Of a DNA stretch of 64,000 bases, positions 25,470-33,533 are shown piece after piece; position 1 is the first letter of the stretch, and the number at the start of each line of letters is the position of its first letter. The DNA is from Pseudonocardia abyssalis. GTDB taxonomy: Bacteria; Actinomycetota; Actinomycetes; Mycobacteriales; Pseudonocardiaceae. The position numbers and the translations under genes were made by a program. The notes beneath the pieces were generated by a model. It was not told the DNA's origin. It was given only the letters and a program-made list of their open reading frames with translations, and searched no databases. The DNA is taken from assembly GCF_019263705.2 (NCBI RefSeq), contig NZ_JADQDK010000001.1, forward strand, positions 3,286,001-3,350,000, read 5' to 3'.

Positions 25470-26480
25470 TCAGCCCCCCGCGCGCTCGACCAGGCCCAGC
25501 GCGTACTCCGGCCACCACCGCCCCGCCACCGGCTCCCCCGGACGGCACGCCCCGTCGCTCTCCCCCACCCGCTTGATCCACAGGTATCCGTCGACGAGCG
25601 GGTCGCCCGTCTCCAGGGTCGGGACGCGGCCCACCGCGCGGCCGGGCGGGTTGCAGAAGCTCGGACCGCCGTCGACGTTCTCGTCGGTGACCCGGCCGTT
25701 GCCGTTGCGGCCGGAGTCGACGACGAAGTGTGCGCCGCCCAGGCGCGCGGAGATCTCCCTGCCGAACGCGACGACGTCGGCGTCGGGCCAGAAGTTGGCG
25801 ACGTTGAGGGCGAACCCGTCGGCCGCGCCGACGCCGCTGGCGCGCAGGGCGCCGGCGAGCGCGTCGACGTCGGTGATGAAGCCGGGGTTGCCCGCGTCGA
25901 CGTAGACGGTGACCTGACCCGCGGCCTTGAGCACGGTGACGGCGTCGGAGAGCAGTTCCGCGCGCCCGGCCCCGGAGTCGGCGCAGCCGGCGAGCTCGTG
26001 CGGGACGGCGTCGGGTTCGAGCACCACCGTGGCCGGGCCGTCGCGCAGCTCCGCCGCGACCTCCCGGATCCAGGCCCGGTAGTCCTCGGCGTCGACGGCC
26101 CCGCCGCCGGAGAAGCTCCCGCAGTCGCGGTCGGGCACGTGGTAGGGCACCAGCAGCGGGATCTGCCCCACCGACCGCGCCCGGTCGACGTACCCGGAGA
26201 CCTGCGCCCCGACCTGCCCGGTGGGGGCGGTCAGCCACTGCGGCACCGGCTGGGCGGCGATCCGGTCGATCAGCGCCGCGTCGGCCGTGCGGCCCTGGGC
26301 CGACCACTCCCGGGCCTGCACGGCGGCCGGGGACTCCGGGTCGACGTAGAAGCCGGTGGGCGAGGGCAGCGCGACCGGCGCGGGCACGGAACCCGCGCAG
26401 GCCCCGAAGAACAGGGCGGCGGAGGCGAGCAGCAGCGCGGGCGCGGCGCGTCGTCGGCGGGGCACGGGTGATTCTGGCAC
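25470..26480 (-). CDS. cslZ: GH6 endoglucanase-like lipoprotein (CslZ-like)
   Basis: 336 residues. The N-terminal signal ends in a lipobox (LFFGACAGS, Cys about 28). The GH6 fold shows YVDRARSVGQIPLLVPYHVPDR (split here YVDRARSVGQ, LLVPYHVPDR) and DCGSFSGGGA with the proton-donor region. VVLEPDAVPHEL, FALNVANFWP, FVVDSGRNGNG and LWIKRVGESDG complete it. It hydrolyses beta-1,4-glucan with inversion. Gene order GH6-GlxA-CslA on one strand matches the Streptomyces cslZ-glxA-cslA set, so it likely trims the CslA glycan. The GTG start at 26480 has a weak ribosome site. Confidence 0.88.
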   Translation of the reverse strand: MPESPVPRRRRAAPALLLASAALFFGACAGSVPAPVALPSPTGFYVDPESPAAVQAREWSAQGRTADAALIDRIAAQPVPQWLTAPTGQVGAQVSGYVDRARSVGQIPLLVPYHVPDRDCGSFSGGGAVDAEDYRAWIREVAAELRDGPATVVLEPDAVPHELAGCADSGAGRAELLSDAVTVLKAAGQVTVYVDAGNPGFITDVDALAGALRASGVGAADGFALNVANFWPDADVVAFGREISARLGGAHFVVDSGRNGNGRVTDENVDGGPSFCNPPGRAVGRVPTLETGDPLVDGYLWIKRVGESDGACRPGEPVAGRWWPEYALGLVERAGG

Positions 26481-26524
26481 CGGCTACCCGGCCCCCACCG
26501 CACGGTCCTCCGTTCGTGGACCCG

Positions 26525-28480
26525 TCACGGCACCCGCACCCACCGCGCCGTCGACGGCGTGCCGTCGGCGTTCACCAGGAACAACATGTAGTAACCCGAC
26601 GGAACCAACGTCTCCGCCGCGGGGACGGCGAGGTCGAGCCCACCGTCGGAGCGGGCGGTGATGTCGAGCGCGACGGAGCGCTGCTCGGTGTCCGTGCCGT
26701 GGGTGACCGCGCTCGGCCGGATCAGCCGGGCCCCCGCGATCGCCGCGGGGTCGGGCGTCGACACCGCCATCGTGGTGCCGCGCCCGGCCTCGGCCGGCGC
26801 GTCGGTGATCTCCGGCCGCACGTCACCCTGGAACAGGTACGGCGGCGTGAAGATCTCCAGGCGTCGCTCGAACCGCCCGGGGGTGGTGTTCTCCGCGTCC
26901 CGGAACAGCGGGTTCGAGCCCAGCGTCATGACGCGGCCGTCGGGCAGCAGCAGCGCCTCGGAGTGGTAGTCGCGCCCGACCGTCGGGTCGGCGACGTCGG
27001 TCAGCTCGCCGTCGGTGCCCAGCGTGTAGGCCTGCAGGATGTCGCTCTGCCCGTTGCCTCGGTAGCCCACCGAGCCGCCGGTGATCAGCGTGCTGTCGTC
27101 GGGCAGCTGCACCAGGTTCGGGTAGCGGGTGCCCTGCGGCAGGTCGGTGGCCGGCGTGAACGCGGGCGCCGGGACGTCGAGGTCGACGACGTCGATGCGC
27201 CCGGTCGAGCGCTCCTCGTCACCCACCCCGCCACCGCCGACGACCATGATCCGCTGGTCCTGCACCGGCCCGAGCCATGACGACGCGCTGGTCTCGAGCT
27301 GGTCGGCGTCGCGGATGCCGGGCACGGGGGTGAGCACGTTCTCGTCGAGGTCCCAGAAGGCGGGGTCGCGGCCGCGGTCGTCGGGGCCGTACCCGGCGTT
27401 GGAGCCGGAGTAGAACAGGTCACCGCCCGAGGTCCCGAACAGCGCGGGGTAGGTCGGGAAGTACTGGCGCAGGTCCGGGCGTTCGGTCCAGGTCCGCGTC
27501 GCCGGGTCGTAGGTCTCGTTCTGGCCGTCGAGCACCTCACCGGTGCCGTCGAGCCCCGACACCGCGATGACGCCGCCGCCGGGCAGCCCGGCGAGCGTCG
27601 GGTACCAGCGCGGGTGGACGAGGTCGCCGACGCGGACGTACTGCTCCGCGACCGGGTCGAACTCGTAGGTGTCGGCGATGCCCTGGAACTCCTGCTTGTC
27701 GAACGTCGTCGACTGCGTCAGGCCGTAGACCTCGGTCGCCTCCCGCCCGACGAGGCCGTCCACGGTGTACTGGACCTGCGTGTCCGTGGCGTACTCCGGG
27801 CCCTCCTGCTCCGCCTCGATCCACACCCGGCCCTCGCTCGCGGTGACCGTCGTCGTGGTGTTGCGGCCCTGCCCGGTCGTCTCCTTGGCGGCGGGGGGCA
27901 ACGTCAGGTCGGCGGTGCTGACGTAGCGCAGCCCCGCCTCGGAGACGAACACCGTGCCGCGCGGCAGCTCACGGGGATAGTCCGGGTTCTCGTTCTTGAC
28001 GAGCATCCCGCCCGCGGCCCTCGTGACGTCCTCGGCGAGCACCTCGTAGCGCTCGGTGCCGCCCGCGACGAGCAGGTTGCCGTTCGCCAGGAACGCGTGC
28101 CCGCCGCAGAACAGGTCCGACGGGGTGGGGACGAGGCTGGTGGCACCGGTGGCCGGGTCGTAGAGCAGCGTGCTGAACGTGCCGGCGTCGAAGTTCTCCT
28201 GGTCGTTGCCGGAACCGGCGATGACCAGCAGCTTGCCGCTGGGCAGCAGCGCCGCGTGGATCGCGTTGACGCGCATGTCCGAGGGCAGCTCGACGACGTC
28301 CCAGCGGCCGTACTGGCGCTGGTACTCCGGGCTGTTGACCATGGCGTAGTGCCGGTAGTCGGCCACCAGCGCGACGGCGGGCGCGAAGTTGACCGCGACG
28401 AGCAGCGTCGGCACGGTGAGGACCAGGATCGGCCTGCGGAAGCGCAGGAGCAGCGCCACGGTGCGGCGCAGGGCGCGCAT
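26525..28480 (-). CDS. glxA: GlxA-type radical copper oxidase (galactose oxidase-like)
   Basis: 651 residues. A single N-terminal anchor (about 14-40) precedes a seven-bladed Kelch propeller and a C-terminal Ig-like domain. Residues expected for the Tyr-Cys copper site are visible: Cys in SDLFCGGHAFL, Tyr in GGTERYEVL, the Tyr-His pair in GRDYHSEALLLPDGRVM, and the late His in PSAVTHGTDTEQR. Streptomyces GlxA acts with CslA to deposit a beta-glucan at hyphal tips, and copper is required. The ATG overlaps the cslA stop (TGATG), so the two are translationally coupled. Confidence 0.9.
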   Translation of the reverse strand: MRALRRTVALLLRFRRPILVLTVPTLLVAVNFAPAVALVADYRHYAMVNSPEYQRQYGRWDVVELPSDMRVNAIHAALLPSGKLLVIAGSGNDQENFDAGTFSTLLYDPATGATSLVPTPSDLFCGGHAFLANGNLLVAGGTERYEVLAEDVTRAAGGMLVKNENPDYPRELPRGTVFVSEAGLRYVSTADLTLPPAAKETTGQGRNTTTTVTASEGRVWIEAEQEGPEYATDTQVQYTVDGLVGREATEVYGLTQSTTFDKQEFQGIADTYEFDPVAEQYVRVGDLVHPRWYPTLAGLPGGGVIAVSGLDGTGEVLDGQNETYDPATRTWTERPDLRQYFPTYPALFGTSGGDLFYSGSNAGYGPDDRGRDPAFWDLDENVLTPVPGIRDADQLETSASSWLGPVQDQRIMVVGGGGVGDEERSTGRIDVVDLDVPAPAFTPATDLPQGTRYPNLVQLPDDSTLITGGSVGYRGNGQSDILQAYTLGTDGELTDVADPTVGRDYHSEALLLPDGRVMTLGSNPLFRDAENTTPGRFERRLEIFTPPYLFQGDVRPEITDAPAEAGRGTTMAVSTPDPAAIAGARLIRPSAVTHGTDTEQRSVALDITARSDGGLDLAVPAAETLVPSGYYMLFLVNADGTPSTARWVRVP

Positions 28481-30249
28481 CACGACGCTGCCTCCTCGGA
28501 GACGGTCCGGCGGGTCTGCGCCGGCACGACGATCGGGACGGGGACGACCTCGTCGAGGTCGGGGCGGAACCGGCGGCGGCTGAGCCAGTGCACGACGGGG
28601 GCCAGGCAGATCAGCAGGACCGTCATCGGCCAGAGCAGGACCTCGATCCGCAGGCTGCCGCGCAGGGCCGCGACGCACAGCGCCCCGCCCATCAGCGCGG
28701 CCCAGCCCAGGTGCAGGCGGAAGGTCCACAGGCCGTCGACGCCCGCGGCGGCGCCCTTGGGCGTCACGACGAAGCGGGTCTGCCTGCCCAGCACCGTCTG
28801 CACCAGCGACGCCGCGAACAGCGGGGCGGACAGCAGGGACATGAAGATCCCGACCAGGCCGGGCGAGCCCTCGGTCTCGACCGGGCTGACGTTGTAGCGC
28901 CGGTTCCGGACGAAGATCCACAGCTGGGCGAGCAGGACGTCGACGTAGAGCGCGAGCCAGATCGTCGGCGAGACGACCAGGCCGGTCGCCCCGACCACCA
29001 GGCACATGATCGCGTTGATCGAGCCGAGCACCCAGGACAGCGCCATCGACGGGTAGAAGGTCATCAGCAGCAGGTAGTGCAGCCCGCGCCGCGGGGGCAG
29101 TCGCCGCGCCCGCCGCCAGAAGACGCCGCCGAAGATCTCCAGCGTGCCGCGCGACCAGCGCAGCTGCTGGCCGAAGTAGTCGCCCCAGCTGGTCGGGCCC
29201 TCCCCGAGCGCGACGACGTCGGGCGTGTAGACCGAGTCCCACCGGCGACCGGTGGCGGGGTTGCGCCGGGCGTGCAGCGCGAGGCCGGTGGCCATGTCCT
29301 CGGTGATCGAGTCCTGGATGCCGCCGATGCTGCGCAGGGCGTCGATGCGCACGGCGTTGTTCGTGCCGACCAGCATCGCGGCGCGGTGGGTGTTGGCCGC
29401 GCGCTGGATCAGGCTGTGGAACGGGAACTGCTGCGACTCCGCGGAGCGCGCGATGAAGCTCTCGCTGTTGGCGTAGGCCTGCGGACCGGCGACGAACGCG
29501 ACGTCGGGGTCGCGGAAGTAGCCCAGCATCCGCTCGGCGTAGCTCGGGAGCGGCACGTGGTCGGGGTCGACGGAGAGGAACACGTCGTAGCCGTGGCCGT
29601 GCCGGTCGATCCAGGCGTTGTAGTTGCCGTGCTTGGTCCGCGCCCGGAACTCGCCGGCCTCGGTGTTGTACGCCGCCACGTCCTTGCGGCTGAAGTGGCG
29701 CACGCCGATCTCGCGGCACATCTGCGCGACGAACGGGTCGTCGCCCTCGTCGAGCAGCCAGACGTCGAGGGTGCCGGTGTAGCGGATGCGCAGCGCCGCC
29801 TCCAGCGTCGTCCGCACCATGTCGACGGGCTCCTTGCCCGGGACGATCGTGGTCAGGAACGCGACGCGGAGGTCACCGGCCGGCTCGATCGGGACCGGGT
29901 CACGCACGATCACCGACGCGAGCGCCAGCGAGATGAGGTTGAGCAGCCGGAACACCTCGACGACGGCGATCGACGCGATCAGCACTACGTCGACCGGCGA
30001 CGGCGTCTCCAGGTCGGCGACCCACGGGAAGTGGGCCGGGGTCAGCAACCACGCCACGAACAGCATGTCGAACGCGACGACGAGGACACCCAGGAGTACG
30101 GTCCCGGTGCGGCGCCGCAGTCCGGCCTCGCGGTCGAGGCTGCGGTAGGTCACCCGGTACGGGTGGCCGGCCTTCAGCCGCGTGAGCGGCCCCGTGAGGG
30201 CGGAGAAGTCGCGGGCGCGCGAGCCGACGGCGTCGGCGATCTCTGTCAT
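28480..30249 (-). CDS. cslA: Cellulose synthase-like GT2 (CslA)
   Basis: 589 residues. Two N-terminal helices (about 50-115) precede the GT2 domain, followed by four to five helices. Processive GT2 signatures are complete: VWLLDEGDD, SVDPDHVPLP (DxD), SITEDMATGL (TED) and GQQLRWSRGT (QxxRW). There is no PilZ domain. Such enzymes polymerise and extrude beta-glucan from UDP-glucose. It is the first gene of the cslA-glxA-cslZ set. A CRP-like palindrome lies 114-129 bp upstream. Confidence 0.92.
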   Translation of the reverse strand: MTEIADAVGSRARDFSALTGPLTRLKAGHPYRVTYRSLDREAGLRRRTGTVLLGVLVVAFDMLFVAWLLTPAHFPWVADLETPSPVDVVLIASIAVVEVFRLLNLISLALASVIVRDPVPIEPAGDLRVAFLTTIVPGKEPVDMVRTTLEAALRIRYTGTLDVWLLDEGDDPFVAQMCREIGVRHFSRKDVAAYNTEAGEFRARTKHGNYNAWIDRHGHGYDVFLSVDPDHVPLPSYAERMLGYFRDPDVAFVAGPQAYANSESFIARSAESQQFPFHSLIQRAANTHRAAMLVGTNNAVRIDALRSIGGIQDSITEDMATGLALHARRNPATGRRWDSVYTPDVVALGEGPTSWGDYFGQQLRWSRGTLEIFGGVFWRRARRLPPRRGLHYLLLMTFYPSMALSWVLGSINAIMCLVVGATGLVVSPTIWLALYVDVLLAQLWIFVRNRRYNVSPVETEGSPGLVGIFMSLLSAPLFAASLVQTVLGRQTRFVVTPKGAAAGVDGLWTFRLHLGWAALMGGALCVAALRGSLRIEVLLWPMTVLLICLAPVVHWLSRRRFRPDLDEVVPVPIVVPAQTRRTVSEEAAS

Positions 30250-30360
30250 CAGGCATCACTCGTGTGGTGGACGCGGCGTCCGTGCGGCTGCACGGCGTAT
30301 CCGTCATCCGGCCCATCGACCGTTCAGCGGCGTTCGTTACCCGTATGGGTGAGAAGCGAC

Positions 30361-30376
30361 ACGTGAGTCCGTTCAC
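30361..30376. promoter_or_regulatory. CRP/GlxR-like palindrome upstream of cslA
   Basis: The sequence from 30362 to 30377 reads CGTGAGTCCGTTCACG, again GTGA-N6-TCAC with matching outer bases. It sits between cslA and the end of the HNH gene and has the same half-sites as the site at 24851. Confidence 0.45.
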
Positions 30377-30394
30377 GGTGCGTCCATCCGGGCA

Positions 30395-30988
30395 TCACGC
30401 GGCGGACGTCAGCCACGGCTCCCAGGACGGCAGGGGCTCGACCGCGAGCACCAGGATCCCGCCCGCGGCCCGGTTCGGCGGGCGCGGCACGAACGGCAGC
30501 GTCCAGCCCAGCTCGTCGAGCATGCGGTCGGCCTTCCTGGAGTTGCACGCCTTGCAGGCGGCGACGCAGTTGTCCCACGAGTGGACCCCGCCGCGGCTGC
30601 GCGGGACGACGTGGTCGATGGTGTCGGCGCGGCGGTCGCAGTAGGCACAGCGGCGGCCGTCGCGGCGCAGCACGCCGGCGCGGGTCATCGGGACGGCCCG
30701 GCGGTAGGGGACGCGCACGTACCGGGACAGGCGCATGACCGACGGGGCGGGGAGCGTGAGGTTCTCGGAGTGGAACGCGCTGCCGACGGCGGCTTCCACG
30801 CACTCGGCCTTGCCGGTGAGCATCAGCACCACGGCGCGCTTGGCGGTGACGACCGCCAGCGGTTCGAAGGTGGCATTGAGGAGCAGTACCCGGGACCCCG
30901 TCGGGATCACGCCCGGCATCGGCGCGATCCCCGGCACCTCCCCTGGCTCGGGGTCGGTACCGGTGGGGTCCGGTTGTCGATGCTTCAC
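30395..30988 (-). CDS. HNH endonuclease family protein
   Basis: 197 residues. Residues 25-60 (VLLLNATFEPLAVVTAKRAV) are the N-terminal segment usual in the stand-alone HNH proteins of actinobacteria. The HNH core at about 120-165 has two CxxC pairs (CAYC and CKAC), then DTIDHVVPRSRGG and SWDNCVAACK. The family is widespread in actinobacterial chromosomes, with nuclease activity presumed but the cellular role uncertain. No toxin, intron or phage gene is next to it. It seems unrelated to the glycan genes. Confidence 0.85.
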   Translation of the reverse strand: MKHRQPDPTGTDPEPGEVPGIAPMPGVIPTGSRVLLLNATFEPLAVVTAKRAVVLMLTGKAECVEAAVGSAFHSENLTLPAPSVMRLSRYVRVPYRRAVPMTRAGVLRRDGRRCAYCDRRADTIDHVVPRSRGGVHSWDNCVAACKACNSRKADRMLDELGWTLPFVPRPPNRAAGGILVLAVEPLPSWEPWLTSAA

Positions 30989-31058
30989 GCGACCACCTCC
31001 CTGGCGAATCAGACCATAGCGAGGGCGGGTTACGTAAGTGTGATATCGGCGCGGCTAC

Positions 31059-32360
31059 TCAGACGCGCGCAGGTGCGTCGGCGGCGACGCGGGTCAGCAG
31101 GCCGTCGACCACGCGGTTCGACAGGCCCGTGCTGGAGTTCCAGCTCGTGACCTCCGGGTAGATCTGCGCGGTGGTGGCCAGCAGCAGGCGCGTGCCGGGC
31201 ACCTCGACCGCGGGCTTGGCGGTCCCGTAGCCCAGCGGGTACACCGGCTCCACGAAGGGCGCGGTGAACACCCGCACGTCGACGACGTCGTCGGCGGTGA
31301 GCAGGTCGGGGTAGGTCGCGAGCAGCTGCGCGGTCCAGCGGCGGGCGATCTCGTCGGGGTCGGTGCGGTAGAGCTCGCTGGTGCGGTCGCAGTAGTGCAT
31401 CGCGTACACCAGGTGCAGGCCGTCGAGGGTGCCGGTGAGCGCCGACATCTCGATGACGCCGTCGAAGTCGGTGCCGGAGTGCAGCACCGGGGCCCAGTAG
31501 TGCCCGTCGAGGCCGCGGCGCAGGAAGAACAGCACGTTGACGACGCCCTGGTAGGCGAGCTGCACCGTCGGCAGTGCGGGGGCCAGCGCCGCGTCGGCGA
31601 CCGCGCGCAGCGTGGGCAGGGGCAGCGTGGAGATCGCCCAGTCGGCCGCGATCCGCTCCCCCGACGCCAGGTCGACGGTGACGCCGTCGGCGCCCGCGGA
31701 CAGGGCCGCGACCGGGGCGCCGGTGCGCACGGTGCCGCCGCCGGCCTCGATCGCGGCGCGCAGCGCGTCGATGATCGACTCGTAGCCGCCGGACGGGTAG
31801 CCGCGGACGGCCACGTTCTTCTCCCGGCCCAGCCGCTGCCAGATGTAGAGGGCGGGGACGTCGCCGAACTTCGCCCCGAACTTCGACCCCATCATCGGCG
31901 AGAAGATCCGCTCCCAGATGACCTCGCCGTAGAGGCGGCGCAGCCAGTCCTCGATGCGCAGGTTGTCGAGGTCCCTGCCCTTCCCCAGGAACCGCAGCAG
32001 GACCGACACCAGGCCGAACCGGATGCGCTGCAGGAAGGTGAGCGGGGTGAAGCGCAGCAGGTCCAGAGCGGTGTTGAACGGGTGACGCTCCCCCTCCACG
32101 ACCATGCCCATGTAGGTGGGCGCCCACGTCAGCGACTCGGCCAGGCCGAGCTCGCCGAGCAGCGGGAGCAGGTGCTCGTCGCTCGGCATGACGCAGTGGT
32201 AGAACCGCTCGATCGTGCGGCCCTCGCGCTCGAAGAACGTGCCGAGCCCGCCGAGCTGGTCGGACGCCTCCAGCAGCGTGACGCCGACGCCGGCGCGGGT
32301 GAGACGGTGCGCGGCGGCGAGACCCGAGATCCCGCCGCCCACGACGACGACGTGCGCCAC
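31059..32360 (-). CDS. FAD-dependent oxidoreductase (amine oxidase/HemY-like)
   Basis: 433 residues. The dinucleotide-binding motif VVVVGGGISGLAAAHRLTRAG opens the protein (VVVVGGGISGLAAAHRL at 4-20), followed by VTLLEASDQLGGLG. The C-terminal flavin motif is weak. The long FYHCVMPSDEHLLPLLGELG region and GYPSGGYESIIDAL are seen in actinobacterial homologues that sit beside GT2 genes. Oxidation or isomerisation of a lipid-linked sugar or isoprenoid is possible, but the substrate is unknown. It is 4 bp downstream of the DPM1-like GT2 and surely co-transcribed. Confidence 0.75.
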   Translation of the reverse strand: MAHVVVVGGGISGLAAAHRLTRAGVGVTLLEASDQLGGLGTFFEREGRTIERFYHCVMPSDEHLLPLLGELGLAESLTWAPTYMGMVVEGERHPFNTALDLLRFTPLTFLQRIRFGLVSVLLRFLGKGRDLDNLRIEDWLRRLYGEVIWERIFSPMMGSKFGAKFGDVPALYIWQRLGREKNVAVRGYPSGGYESIIDALRAAIEAGGGTVRTGAPVAALSAGADGVTVDLASGERIAADWAISTLPLPTLRAVADAALAPALPTVQLAYQGVVNVLFFLRRGLDGHYWAPVLHSGTDFDGVIEMSALTGTLDGLHLVYAMHYCDRTSELYRTDPDEIARRWTAQLLATYPDLLTADDVVDVRVFTAPFVEPVYPLGYGTAKPAVEVPGTRLLLATTAQIYPEVTSWNSSTGLSNRVVDGLLTRVAADAPARV

Positions 32361-32364
32361 GACG

Positions 32365-33192
32365 TCAGAGCGCCCGGTACGGCGCGGGCGCGAGGCGGTC
32401 GCGCACCAGCAGCTTCACGTACTGGCCGATGGTGCGCTTGAGGCGCAGCTTGCTCGCACCCTGCTTGCGGTCGTACTGGAGCACGAGCGGCACCTCCGTG
32501 ATGACGGGGTTGCAGTGTCGCAGCTTGAGCAGCAGCTCGACCATGCAGGCGAAGCCCTGCTCCTCGACGAGCCGCTCGCCCCAGTGCTTGGCCGCACGGG
32601 CCAGGACGCTCACGCGGTAGGCCCGGAAGCCGCTGGTGAAGTCGTTGACGCCCTCCACGCGCAGCGCGCTGCGGAAGGTGACCGCGGCACCGCGGGAGAG
32701 CAGGCGCCGGAACGGCGGGGCGGTGGAGTCGTCGCCGCCCTCGACGAACCGCGAGCAGATGACGACGTCGGCGCCGGCGTCGAGGCCGTCGTGCAGGACG
32801 CGGATCATCCCGGGGTCGTGGGTGTCGTCGGCGTCCATGACGACCACGAAGTCGTCGGGGTCGGCCGCGGCGAGCACCGCGCGGATCCCGGACTGCACGG
32901 CCTGGCCCAGCCCGAGGTTCTGCGGGTGCGAGACCAGCCGGACGTCGAGGCCGGGTTCCCCGGCGGTGGCGATCTCGGCGGTGCGGTCGGCCGAGCCGTC
33001 GTCGATGACCCACGCGACGAGCCGTTCGGTGCGGGCGGTCTGCGCCAGCCGGGCGAGCAGCGCGGGGAGCGAGCCCTCCTCGTTGAAGGCGGGGAGCACG
33101 ACGTGGGCCACCCCGCCTGTCGACGGGACCGGCCCGGCCTGCGTGGGCAGGGAGCTGACCACGGCGGACTGTACGAACGTTCGTTCGATCAT
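32365..33192 (-). CDS. GT2 glycosyltransferase, DPM1/GtrB-like
   Basis: 275 residues from ATG 33192 (an ATG at 33255 has no ribosome site). GT2 motifs are clear: HVVLPAFNEEGSLPALL, AWVIDDGSADRT, and DFVVVMDADDTHDPGMI holding the DxD. DFTSGFRAYRVSVL, EEQGFACMVELLLKL and EVPLVLQYDRKQGASKL are typical of dolichyl/polyprenyl-phosphate sugar synthases. There are no C-terminal membrane helices, as in DPM1-type enzymes. It likely makes a polyprenyl-phosphate-linked sugar. The FAD oxidoreductase follows. Confidence 0.85.
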   Translation of the reverse strand: MIERTFVQSAVVSSLPTQAGPVPSTGGVAHVVLPAFNEEGSLPALLARLAQTARTERLVAWVIDDGSADRTAEIATAGEPGLDVRLVSHPQNLGLGQAVQSGIRAVLAAADPDDFVVVMDADDTHDPGMIRVLHDGLDAGADVVICSRFVEGGDDSTAPPFRRLLSRGAAVTFRSALRVEGVNDFTSGFRAYRVSVLARAAKHWGERLVEEQGFACMVELLLKLRHCNPVITEVPLVLQYDRKQGASKLRLKRTIGQYVKLLVRDRLAPAPYRAL

Positions 33193-33533
33193 CTGATTCA
33201 CCTGTTCGAGGCGGAGTCTGTCACCGTTGGTGATGTCATGGTGGCCTCGCCGCATCGACCAATTCCGTTACGGGCAGGCACTGAACCTGAGCCGACCCGT
33301 CGACGACTCGACCTGCACCCACCTGTCAGAGCGCATCGACAGATGAGGTCAACTCCAACTCGGGAGAGCAGCCTCACACCTCGGTAACACCGCGTGGCAT
33401 AGGGACGAGCACTATCCCGACCGACCCGCTCGGCATCGGTGGAGAGCTGGTAGCCCGAATGCCGAGTGAGTCGTACACGTTATAACTTTGCGTACACAGC
33501 GGCAGTGAGGCCCTCGACCGGGAGAGGTGGGAC
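33193..33533. other. Divergent regulatory region between the GT2 and locus 2
   Basis: 341 bp without a gene and clearly less GC-rich than its surroundings. It holds an inverted repeat with 8-bp arms (CTCGGCAT 33429-33436, ATGCCGAG 33459-33466). Two direct CGTACAC copies (33472-33478, 33491-33497) flank a -10-like TATAAC at 33481-33486. The AGGTGG ribosome site of the PGT gene follows. Confidence 0.5.
33472..33497 (+). promoter_or_regulatory. Likely promoter/operator of locus 2
   Basis: Direct repeats CGTACAC, 19 bp apart (about two helical turns), flank TATAAC. This is 37-62 bp upstream of the TTG start at 33534. No good -35 was found, so an activator may be needed. Confidence 0.4.

Noticed and set aside
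26525..29719. 1064-codon minus-strand open frame extending glxA upstream
   Set aside because: Only the part from 28480 onward matches GlxA. The upstream part is an out-of-frame reading of cslA, whose GT2 motifs lie in another frame.
30264..30644. 126-codon plus-strand ORF opposite the HNH gene
   Set aside because: It is antisense to the zinc-ribbon region of the HNH gene and has no ribosome site or domain.
30395..30988. HNH gene as a sign of a phage, intron or defence island
   Set aside because: Stand-alone HNH proteins of this type are common single genes in actinobacteria, and no neighbouring mobile or defence gene is present.
33173..33184. ACGAACGTTCGT palindrome as an operator
   Set aside because: It lies inside the first codons of the DPM1-like gene and its 12 bp are short. 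Palindromes like this arise by chance in coding DNA.
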